DNA from: JABEVB01 sp049965775
GTDB lineage: Bacteria > Planctomycetota > Phycisphaerae > WQYP01
Assembly (NCBI GenBank): GCA_049965775.1
Contig: JBMFVX010000019.1
Coordinates: forward strand, 1 to 32,537
Reading direction: 5' to 3'
Length of the DNA stretch: 32,537 nt
The position numbers and the translations under genes are program-made. Below the pieces are notes generated by a model. The model did not search any database and was not told where the DNA came from. It was given only the letters and a program-made list of their open reading frames with translations. How positions within the stretch are numbered: position 1 is the first letter of the stretch; every line of letters starts with the position of its first letter. Of this stretch, positions 1 to 6,495 are shown one piece after another.

Positions 1-426
1 AAAGAGTCGTTCTATGTGCCGCTTGATCTGGGTTTTACAGGCCAGGCAGGTTTCAATGGGTTTGTTGAGCCGAAACCGCAGCGCTTCAAGTGTTTCAAGG
101 TCATTCGGGTCGCCGACTACCACGCGAAGCTTGCCTTTGTCTTCGCCCCACGGCAGCACCTGATGGCGGCGGATAAGGTCTTCAGGCAGGAGCTTAAAGT
201 CGCTGGCACCAAGCATATTTCTGTCGAGATCTACATATTCCATGTCGTACTGAATGGCCAGCGCCTTGGTCACCTCTTCTTCGGTGGCCATTTTGCGGGC
301 CAGCAGCACCTGGTCCACCGTCATAAGCGAGGTTTTGGCTTCTTCAACGGCGGCGGCGGCGGCGGGCGCCTTGAGCACGCCCATTTCAAGAAGAATTTCT
401 GTGAGTTCTTTTTGCTTGCGAGCCAT
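1..426 (-). CDS. Type IV pilus / type II secretion ATPase (PilB/GspE), N-terminal part only
   Basis: The reading frame starts at ATG 426 and stays open to the window edge, so only the first 142 residues are visible. They begin MARKQKELTEILLEMGVL and contain LPEDLIRRHQVLPW and VVVGDPNDLETLEALRF. This is the pattern of the N-terminal (MshEN/T2SSE_N) domain of PilB/GspE-type assembly ATPases, which power pilus extension or pseudopilus-driven secretion and in some members bind c-di-GMP. The Walker-box ATPase domain would lie beyond position 1. A GAGG ribosome-binding site sits four bases before the ATG. An Ala run (residues 22-26) lies in the first helical repeat. PilB and GspE cannot be separated on this fragment, and a general MshEN-domain protein is also possible. 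The domain call is seen in the sequence; the secretion or pilus role is from family knowledge. Confidence 0.8.
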   Translation of the reverse strand, partial: MARKQKELTEILLEMGVLKAPAAAAAVEEAKTSLMTVDQVLLARKMATEEEVTKALAIQYDMEYVDLDRNMLGASDFKLLPEDLIRRHQVLPWGEDKGKLRVVVGDPNDLETLEALRFRLNKPIETCLACKTQIKRHIERLF

Positions 427-734
427 ACTTCCTCTTATTGTAGCAGAATTTCCCCTGCAGGCGGTAAAACTTTTCGAAGCATGGTAGCCGGCAATTCAGG
501 CCGACCACTGCAAACATCCATGCCGCATTGCCGCAGGCCGGGCCGCGTCCCAGCTTGAAGGGGTATACTACGAGCGCATGAGCCAAAGGGTCAAGCTAAA
601 ATACGAGCGATACTGCGACACCGCAGCAGCCCTTGCGTGCTAACGGGGTGTGCATTATTGTTCTGGTGTTGCTACTATGGTGTCAAAGGCTTCGATGTGT
701 CGGGGTGGTTTGGCAAACTTTTTAGGAAATGCCC
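427..734. other. Divergent intergenic region between the pilus ATPase and the receiver gene
   Basis: This stretch of about 300 bases holds no convincing gene. Short frames on either strand lack start signals and family features. Promoters for both divergent genes must lie here. Candidate -10 boxes are TACAAT read on the minus strand (442 to 437), very close to the pilus gene, and TATACT on the plus strand (564-569). Neither has a clear -35 box. An AGGA ribosome-binding site for the next gene is at 724-727. Confidence 0.4.
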
Positions 735-1139
735 ATGATTGAACTATACAAAGACAAGGTCATTCTTGTGGTGGATGACGATCCGGATGTGCTTACGACC
801 ATTACCACGGCGCTTTCCACCACGGGAGCCAAAGTGCTTTCGGCCAGTGATGGCAATACGGCTGTCGAAATCGCCGAACGCGACAACCCCGACGTTATTA
901 TTCTGGATATGATGCTGCCCAAACGCAGCGGCTTTCTGGTGATGGACCGGGTGAAAGCCAAGAAACCGCGCGGCGGCAAGCCCCACGTCATTATGATTAC
1001 CGGCAATCTGGGCACCCGGCATAAGACGTATGCCGAATCGCTCGGCGTGGAAGAGTATCTCAACAAGCCCTTCCGCATGGACCGCCTGGTAAGCGCCATC
1101 GAAAAGGCGCTGGGCGCTCCAGCACCTGCCAAAGAATAA
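735..1139 (+). CDS. Stand-alone response regulator receiver protein (CheY-like)
   Basis: This is a single receiver domain of about 134 residues with no output domain. All phosphorylation residues are present. Counted from the in-frame ATG at 729, they are the acidic cluster D16-D18 after VILVV, the phospho-acceptor D60 in IILDMMLP, T91 in MITGN and K113 in NKPF. Such proteins relay phosphate to or from a histidine kinase, or bind a partner such as a motor or enzyme. The AGGA at 724-727 is seven bases from ATG 735 but almost touches ATG 729, so I place the start at 735. A short Pro/Ala/Lys tail follows the domain. No kinase is adjacent; the neighbours are a pilus ATPase fragment (divergent) and a DNA glycosylase 31 bases downstream. 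The partner is unknown. A link to pilus control is only a guess from position. Confidence 0.9.
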   Translation: MIELYKDKVILVVDDDPDVLTTITTALSTTGAKVLSASDGNTAVEIAERDNPDVIILDMMLPKRSGFLVMDRVKAKKPRGGKPHVIMITGNLGTRHKTYAESLGVEEYLNKPFRMDRLVSAIEKALGAPAPAKE

Positions 1140-1170
1140 CCCACCCTACGGCGGCGCTAAGGTTTGCCTC

Positions 1171-2004
1171 ATGCCCGAACTGCCAGAAGTTGAACAGGTA
1201 AGGCGCGGCATAGAACCCATTTTACTCGGGCAAAAGGTCGTGGCCGTGCGATTGCTGCGCAGCGACTATCTTGAGCCGGCGGGCGCAGATACCCGGCAAA
1301 TTATAGGCACATGCTGCGTTAAAACGCATCGGCACGGCAAGCGACTGTTTTGTGAGTTTTCGGCTGGTGTGACGGTGCGCTTTCACCTGGGCATGAGCGG
1401 GCGTATTTACGCTGCCAACAACGGTGAGCCGCTAAGCCCGCACACGCATTTTGTGATGCAGTTGCAGTCGGGAAGAGAGTTGCGAATGAGCGATCCACGG
1501 CGTTTTGGCGGCATTGCGTTGTATGCGTCGTTTGCGCAGGGTGTTGCGGCGGAAATAACCGGCAAAGTGGGTGTAGACGCTCTAAACCTCAAAACCGCCG
1601 ACCTGGCGGCGTGGCGAAGCCTCAAAAGCTCGGTAAAGATGCGGCTGCTTTCACAGCGGGAAGTTGCCGGCCTTGGCAATATTTATATTGATGAAGCCCT
1701 CTGGCAGGCGGGCATTCATCCGCTTACGCCGGTGTGCCGCATTGCGCCAGCGCAACTGACCGTGTTGGCGGCCGCTGTTAAAAAATTGCTGAGGCGATCT
1801 ATCACCATGGGCGGCACCACGCTGCGCGACTACCGTAATGTGCAGCGGCAACCCGGGCGTTTTGCACAAATGCTTCAGGTGTATGGCCGTGCGGGCCAGC
1901 CATGCCGGCGCTGCGGCTGCGACCTCAAAGGTATTCGCGTTTGTGCGCGGGCAACGGTGTTTTGTCCGCAATGCCAACCCCGGCATAAAGGCAGGCAATC
2001 TTAG
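1171..2004 (+). CDS. mutM: Formamidopyrimidine-DNA glycosylase (Fpg/MutM)
   Basis: This 277-residue protein excises oxidised purines such as 8-oxoguanine and nicks the resulting abasic site. The N-terminus is MPELPEVE: after Met removal Pro2 is the Schiff-base nucleophile and Glu3 the catalytic acid. HGK at 55-57 supplies the conserved beta-hairpin Lys. DPRRFGG (108-114) matches the damage-loop region, and VAGLGNIYIDEALW the helix-two-turn-helix. A C-terminal zinc finger uses C245, C248, C265 and C268, with Arg260 in the hairpin. Length is normal for the family. TAAGG at 1158-1162 lies eight bases before the ATG. It ends with TAG at 2002-2004, showing that TAG is an ordinary stop here. The related Nei group is excluded by the PELPEVE start and the GNIYxDE motif. 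Confidence 0.97.
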   Translation: MPELPEVEQVRRGIEPILLGQKVVAVRLLRSDYLEPAGADTRQIIGTCCVKTHRHGKRLFCEFSAGVTVRFHLGMSGRIYAANNGEPLSPHTHFVMQLQSGRELRMSDPRRFGGIALYASFAQGVAAEITGKVGVDALNLKTADLAAWRSLKSSVKMRLLSQREVAGLGNIYIDEALWQAGIHPLTPVCRIAPAQLTVLAAAVKKLLRRSITMGGTTLRDYRNVQRQPGRFAQMLQVYGRAGQPCRRCGCDLKGIRVCARATVFCPQCQPRHKGRQS

Positions 2005-2073
2005 CGCATTGCCTGTGGATAAACCGGGCGAGTGCGGCTAGTATCCACCATTGGCTTGGAGATTGCTCCGGTT

Positions 2074-2790
2074 ATGCTGACATCGGTTTTGCGCTATTTG
2101 CTGCTGCACTTTACCTACTATGCGCTGGGACTTATTTTGGTTGCCGGCGGACTGGGCATGCCTATTCCAGAGGATGTTCCGCTCATATTTTCGGGCTATT
2201 TGTGCAACCCGGTGGAAAGCCCGCTGGCGCCGGCCAACGCGGCGGCGCAGCATCATGCCGCATATGCCGCGGTGCCCAGCGCCTGGATCATGTTTTTGGC
2301 GGGCATGATCGGTATGCTGTGCGGCGATACCATTTTGTATTATGTGGGCCGGAACGGCATAGACAGTAAAAATTTTATCGCCGGCCATGTGCGCAAGGTG
2401 CTGCACTCCAAACGCCGTGACAAGGTTGAGAAATACTTTGCACGCCACGGCAATTTGACGCTTTTTATCGGCCGGTTTGTGCCGGGCGTGCGGGCATTGG
2501 TGTTTGCGTTGTGCGGCATATCTAAAATGCCGTATCTGCAGTTTGTGGCGGTGGATGGCCTGGCCGGGCTTATCAGTGTGCCGGCGTTTATTTTTATTGG
2601 TTACCACTTTGCCCACAGCATCAATGCCGTTTTCGCCCGCCTGGCCGAGGTCAAACACTATATTTACCTGGCAGCAATTGCCGCGGCAGTGGTGGGGCTT
2701 GTCATTTTTTTGCTGCGCAAGCGCTGGCTCCGACAAAAGGCTGCGGGAGTGCAGGCCAAGGCTCCTGCCGAGCAAAATCACAACGGATAG
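2074..2790 (+). CDS. DedA family membrane protein
   Basis: This polytopic inner-membrane protein of about 238 residues belongs to the DedA/VTT (SNARE-associated) family, members of which act in lipid flipping or proton-dependent membrane homeostasis. Diagnostic parts are GLGMPIPEDVPLIFSGYL near the N-terminus, which carries the acidic re-entrant loop residues, and RFVPGVRALVFALCG, with the conserved Arg residues, in the second half. Several hydrophobic segments follow, and the tail is basic. The frame is open upstream to a GTG at 2032. I prefer ATG 2074 because family homology begins just after it and GGAG lies upstream at 2058-2061, although that spacing (12) is long. It follows mutM with about 70 bases between. 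The exact substrate cannot be told. Confidence 0.88.
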   Translation: MLTSVLRYLLLHFTYYALGLILVAGGLGMPIPEDVPLIFSGYLCNPVESPLAPANAAAQHHAAYAAVPSAWIMFLAGMIGMLCGDTILYYVGRNGIDSKNFIAGHVRKVLHSKRRDKVEKYFARHGNLTLFIGRFVPGVRALVFALCGISKMPYLQFVAVDGLAGLISVPAFIFIGYHFAHSINAVFARLAEVKHYIYLAAIAAAVVGLVIFLLRKRWLRQKAAGVQAKAPAEQNHNG

Positions 2791-2835
2791 CCATAACTTC
2801 CCCGGCGTAATGTGTGCTGGCAATTACCGCCTTCA

Positions 2836-2856
2836 AGCCGAGGGATTAACTCGGTT
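2836..2856 (+). terminator. Possible hairpin terminator after the DedA gene
   Basis: CCGAG (2838-2842) pairs with CTCGG (2850-2854) around a seven-base loop, and a further A-U and G-U pair extend it. Only a short TTATA follows, so as an intrinsic terminator it is weak. It lies about 45 bases after the DedA stop. Confidence 0.3.
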
Positions 2857-2936
2857 ATAGGACCGTCTTTGCCGGGCATCATTTTCGCACATACAAAATA
2901 ACTTTCGGCGGTTATAGCCGTTAGCCCGGTAACTTT

Positions 2937-2945
2937 TGGTATAGT
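2937..2945 (+). promoter_or_regulatory. Candidate extended -10 promoter for glmS
   Basis: TG-G-TATAGT at 2937-2945 fits an extended -10 element, and no good -35 box is spaced from it. Transcription would start near 2952, giving a leader of about 55 bases to the glmS start. No glmS ribozyme-like fold was recognised in this leader. Confidence 0.35.
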
Positions 2946-3006
2946 AGAGTGCTGAAACGCCCGATATTTTGTTGGGTATTGTACGGGCTTTGCAAGGTGA
3001 CAGCAG

Positions 3007-4848
3007 ATGTGTGGAATTGTAGCGTATGTCGGTAACAAAGATATTTGCCCCCTGCTCTTGGAGGGCTTAAAGCGTTTGGAATACCGGGGGTATGACTCGG
3101 CGGGCGTATGCGTAGGCACCAAGGCGGGTTTTTTTGTCAAACGAGCCGCGGGACGCATCAGCGTGCTGGAAGCCGCCATTGATGAAAAAATGCACGGCGA
3201 CAAAGCCCTTGTGGGAAACATCGGCATGGCCCACACCCGCTGGGCCACACACGGCCCCCCTACCGAGTGCAATGCTCATCCGCACATGGATGACCAGCAC
3301 CGTGTGGCGCTGGTGCACAACGGCATTATTGAAAATTTTGCTTCGCTCAAGCAGTTTCTCACTGAAAAAGGGCATCACTTTACCAGCGAAACCGATACGG
3401 AAGTATTGGCCGTATTGATCGGCCATTTCTACCAGGGCGACCTGGCCAAAGCCGTGCAGCTTGCCCTGCGCGAAGTTCGCGGAACGTATGGCCTTGCCGC
3501 GATGGCCGTCAGTGAGCCTGATACGCTGGTGGTGGCCCGCCGCGGATCGCCGCTGATTATCGGCGTCGGCAAGGACGAGTACATTGTCGCTTCGGATGCC
3601 GCCGCCATTGTAGAACACACGACGCAGGTGGTTTATTTAAACGATAATGAAATGGCCGTGATTCGACCCGGTGGCTTTAAAACCATGACCACAGACGACA
3701 TTCCCGTAACCAAAGCCATCAATGAAGTTGAGTTTTCGCTGCAGCAAATTGAACTCGGCGGCTACGAACACTTCATGCTCAAAGAAATTTTTGAACAACC
3801 CGAGGCGATCGCCAACTGTCTGCGCGGCCGGGTGGATTTGCATGAAGGCCGCGTCGTACTCGGCGGTATTGGCGCGTACAGCCGCGATGTGGTGCGGGCG
3901 CGGCGGATTATTATTACCGCGTGCGGCACTGCGTGGCATGCCGGCCTGGTGGGCGAGTTTTTGTTTGAAGACTTGGCGAAAATTCCCACCGAGGTGGAGT
4001 ACGCCAGTGAGTTCCGCTATCGCAACCCCATCATTGAAGAGGGCACCATGGTGCTGGCGATAAGCCAATCCGGCGAAACCGCCGATACGCTTGCGGCCCT
4101 GCGCGAGGCCAAAGACCGTGGCGCATTGAGTTTGGGTATTGTGAATGTGGTGGGCAGCACGATTGCCCGCGAAACCGACGCCGGCATTTACCTGCATGTG
4201 GGGCCTGAAATCGGCGTGGCGAGCACCAAAGCTTTTTGCGGCCAAATTGTAGTTGAGTCGCTGCTGGCGCTTAGCATCGCCCGGCGCAAGTACATGAGCC
4301 AGACTGTGCTTAATGAGTTCTTGCAGGCTATTATTAAAATACCTGATCAGATGCGCAAAGTGCTGGAACAAAGCAGCGCCATCCGCGATGTAACGGCCCA
4401 GTACATACACCGCGAAAACTGGCTGTTTTTGGGCCGCGGCTACAATTACCCCGTTGCGCTGGAAGGGGCGCTTAAGCTCAAAGAAATCAGTTACATTCAT
4501 GCCGAGGGCCTGCCCGCCGCTGAAATGAAACACGGCCCTATTGCCCTGATCAACCCCGGCATGCCGGCGGTGTTTGTGGCAACCCGCGGCAGCCAGTACG
4601 AAAAATTGCTGGGCAATATTCAGGAAGTTAAAGCCCGAGGCGGCAAGATTATTGCCGTAGCCAGTGAAGGTGATGAATACATTCATGGCGTTGCCGATCA
4701 TGTGTTTACCGTGCCCGAAACCATCGAGCCGCTGCAGCCGCTGCTGACCGTGCTGCCGCTGCAACTGCTGGCGTACCATGCGGCGGTGCTTCGCAACTGC
4801 AATGTGGATAAGCCGCGTAACCTTGCCAAGAGCGTCACGGTGGAATGA
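3007..4848 (+). CDS. glmS: Glutamine--fructose-6-phosphate aminotransferase (isomerizing)
   Basis: This 613-residue enzyme makes glucosamine-6-phosphate from fructose-6-phosphate and glutamine, the first step to UDP-GlcNAc for cell wall or lipopolysaccharide. The start MCGIVAYVGN exposes Cys2 as the glutaminase nucleophile after Met removal. LEYRGYDSAGV, HTRWATHG and HNGIIEN are glutaminase (class II amidotransferase) motifs in the first 240 residues. Two SIS domains follow, marked by ACGTAWHAG, SQSGETADT and the region EGLPAAEMKHGPIAL. The C-terminus DKPRNLAKSVTVE is the family signature that closes over the active site. AAGGTGA at 2994-3000 lies six bases before the ATG. Length and motifs are complete. 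It appears monocistronic, with a hairpin downstream. Confidence 0.98.
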   Translation: MCGIVAYVGNKDICPLLLEGLKRLEYRGYDSAGVCVGTKAGFFVKRAAGRISVLEAAIDEKMHGDKALVGNIGMAHTRWATHGPPTECNAHPHMDDQHRVALVHNGIIENFASLKQFLTEKGHHFTSETDTEVLAVLIGHFYQGDLAKAVQLALREVRGTYGLAAMAVSEPDTLVVARRGSPLIIGVGKDEYIVASDAAAIVEHTTQVVYLNDNEMAVIRPGGFKTMTTDDIPVTKAINEVEFSLQQIELGGYEHFMLKEIFEQPEAIANCLRGRVDLHEGRVVLGGIGAYSRDVVRARRIIITACGTAWHAGLVGEFLFEDLAKIPTEVEYASEFRYRNPIIEEGTMVLAISQSGETADTLAALREAKDRGALSLGIVNVVGSTIARETDAGIYLHVGPEIGVASTKAFCGQIVVESLLALSIARRKYMSQTVLNEFLQAIIKIPDQMRKVLEQSSAIRDVTAQYIHRENWLFLGRGYNYPVALEGALKLKEISYIHAEGLPAAEMKHGPIALINPGMPAVFVATRGSQYEKLLGNIQEVKARGGKIIAVASEGDEYIHGVADHVFTVPETIEPLQPLLTVLPLQLLAYHAAVLRNCNVDKPRNLAKSVTVE

Positions 4849-4904
4849 GTTTGCCTGGCCGGACTTGTGCACAGATACCTTTCAATCGAAGGCTTGCATA
4901 GTGG

Positions 4905-4925
4905 GTGAGCGAGGGCTGCCCTCAC
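4905..4925 (+). terminator. Possible intrinsic terminator of glmS
   Basis: GTGAG (4905-4909) can pair with CTCAC (4921-4925), and an alternative inner stem GAGGG/CCCTC (4911-4915 with 4919-4923) forms a tighter loop. TTTAATT follows directly. It sits 57 bases after the glmS stop and before the next start. Confidence 0.4.
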
Positions 4926-4993
4926 TTTAATTCAGTGCCATGGGCATAAAGACCGGGGCTGCAGGGCTATTATTGGCCTGATACCCCTTGCGC

Positions 4994-5872
4994 ATGACGC
5001 CGCGGGCGGATAAAATGCCGCTGCTGCAATGGGGCAGCGGGCAAACGCGGGCGGCGGTTATTATGCGTCAATCATTTCAACACAAACCGCCTCTGCGTAT
5101 TTGCACCACAACGCTATGGGAATACCCCTCGCAGGATTATGGCCGCGAACCCCACGGCGACAAAGACTATGTCGGGGCTACGCCGGCATGGGTTATCTGG
5201 AACCTGCTGCAACGGTATACGCGTACCGGCGATGTTATTTTAGACCCGATGTGCGGCAGCGGCACCACTCTGGATGTCGCACGCGAACTGGGCCGCACCG
5301 CAATGGGCTTTGACCTTGCGCCGCGCCGGGCCGACATTAAGCCCGCCGACGCGAGGCATATTCCACTGGCAAACGCTTCAGTTGATTTTGTTTTTATTGA
5401 CCCGCCCTACTCAACCCATGTTGATTATTCGGATGACCCGCGCTGTATCGGCAAATTAAGCGCAGCGCCCGACCCACAGCAGTCTGGCAACGCCTATTAT
5501 CAAGCTATGGAACAGGTTTTTAAGCAGTGCCATCGGGTGCTTAAGAACCGCCGATACATGGCGGTGTATGTGAGCGACTCATTTAAAAAAGGCCGCCCGT
5601 TTATGCCCATCGGCTTTGAACTTTTTGGTATTTTGCGGACCATGTTTGACCCGGTTGACATTATTGCGGTGGTGCGGCACAACCAAAAACTCGGCCGCGG
5701 AAACTGGCACAAGGCCGCGGAAGAGGGCAACTACTTTTTGCGCGGGTTTAACTATTTGTTAATTTTCAAGAAGTATGATGCTGACTCATCGGGCGAACGC
5801 GACGCTAAGCGCTTGCCCGCGGCAGAACAACGGCGAAAGGACGCACATAACCATGGCAGACAGCAACGCTAA
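4994..5872 (+). CDS. Orphan amino-methyltransferase (N4-cytosine/N6-adenine DNA methylase type)
   Basis: From ATG 4994 the protein has 292 residues. It carries the SAM-binding motif DPMCGSGTT (84-92) and then the catalytic IDPPY (135-139), the arrangement of exocyclic-amine methyltransferases acting on adenine or N4-cytosine in DNA. TLWEYPSQDYG before motif I fits the N6/N4 methylase family (PF01555-like). No restriction endonuclease or specificity subunit is nearby, so it would be a solitary methylase, or act on RNA; sequence reading cannot decide which. Start choice is weak: a TTG (4988) and ATGs at 4994, 5015 and 5063 are in frame, none with a clear ribosome-binding site, and family-like sequence begins near residue 30. 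Its last 20 bases overlap the next gene, suggesting translational coupling. Confidence 0.8.
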   Translation: MTPRADKMPLLQWGSGQTRAAVIMRQSFQHKPPLRICTTTLWEYPSQDYGREPHGDKDYVGATPAWVIWNLLQRYTRTGDVILDPMCGSGTTLDVARELGRTAMGFDLAPRRADIKPADARHIPLANASVDFVFIDPPYSTHVDYSDDPRCIGKLSAAPDPQQSGNAYYQAMEQVFKQCHRVLKNRRYMAVYVSDSFKKGRPFMPIGFELFGILRTMFDPVDIIAVVRHNQKLGRGNWHKAAEEGNYFLRGFNYLLIFKKYDADSSGERDAKRLPAAEQRRKDAHNHGRQQR

Positions 5873-6446
5873 AACCGAGCTTCGTTCGTATGCGCTTCAA
5901 TCCATCAGTCAGTCGGCCGAGGTGATTGCAGCGCTCAAAGACCAGATCGAAACAATTGACCGTATCGCTCAATGCATTACCGAGCGGCTGCTGGCGGGAC
6001 ATAAGCTGCTTACCGCGGGCAATGGCGGATCGGCCGCTGAAGCCATGCATCTGGCTCAGGAAATTACCGGCAAATACAGTCGGGCGGACCGCAAGCCGCT
6101 GGCGGCCATTTGCTTATGCGCCGACGCCACCGCGCTTACGTGCATCGGCAATGACTGGGATTTTGCCAGCGTGTTCTCCCGGCAGGTTGAGGCGCTGGCC
6201 AAACCGGGCGACATGCTGGTGGTGTTTTCGTCCAGCGGCAATAGCGAGAATTTAATTCGAGCATGCTCTGCCATCAAAGCGGCCGGCGGCCTGGCCATCG
6301 GGCTTTTGGGCAAGGGCGGCGGACGCAATTTGCCTCTGTGCGACATGGCACTGGTGATTCCGAGCCAACGCACTGCCTGCATTCAAGAGGCGCAGCAGGT
6401 AGTGCTGCACCTTATTTTGGAATACATAGACCGCCTTTGCCCATGA
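5853..6446 (+). CDS. gmhA: SIS-domain phosphoheptose isomerase (GmhA-like)
   Basis: This 197-residue single SIS-domain protein resembles GmhA, which converts sedoheptulose 7-phosphate to a D-glycero-D-manno-heptose 7-phosphate for lipopolysaccharide core or other surface sugars. AGNGGSAAEAMHLAQEITGK (55-74) gives the phosphate-binding loop and the metal/catalytic pair H66 and E70. SSSGNSEN (126-133) is the second phosphate loop. Q178 and H186 in the C-terminal helix match the remaining catalytic positions. The frame is open upstream to 5775, but homology begins at ATG 5853, with AAAGGA 11 bases before it. It overlaps the methylase end by 20 bases, and the next gene starts 49 bases on. No other heptose genes are in the window. 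DiaA-like SIS proteins are an alternative, but the metal-site residues favour the isomerase. Confidence 0.88.
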   Translation: MADSNAKTELRSYALQSISQSAEVIAALKDQIETIDRIAQCITERLLAGHKLLTAGNGGSAAEAMHLAQEITGKYSRADRKPLAAICLCADATALTCIGNDWDFASVFSRQVEALAKPGDMLVVFSSSGNSENLIRACSAIKAAGGLAIGLLGKGGGRNLPLCDMALVIPSQRTACIQEAQQVVLHLILEYIDRLCP

Positions 6447-6495
6447 GGCCCAATAAAACACGCCAAGAAGCAACTGACGGACCTGGAGCATACCG

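Noticed and set aside
2791..3006. glmS ribozyme or amino-sugar riboswitch in the leader
   Set aside because: The leader is short and I could not find the conserved core or pseudoknot stems.
3637..4872. Open frame of 411 codons on the minus strand
   Set aside because: It is fully antisense to glmS, has no family motif and reflects the codon bias of the real gene.
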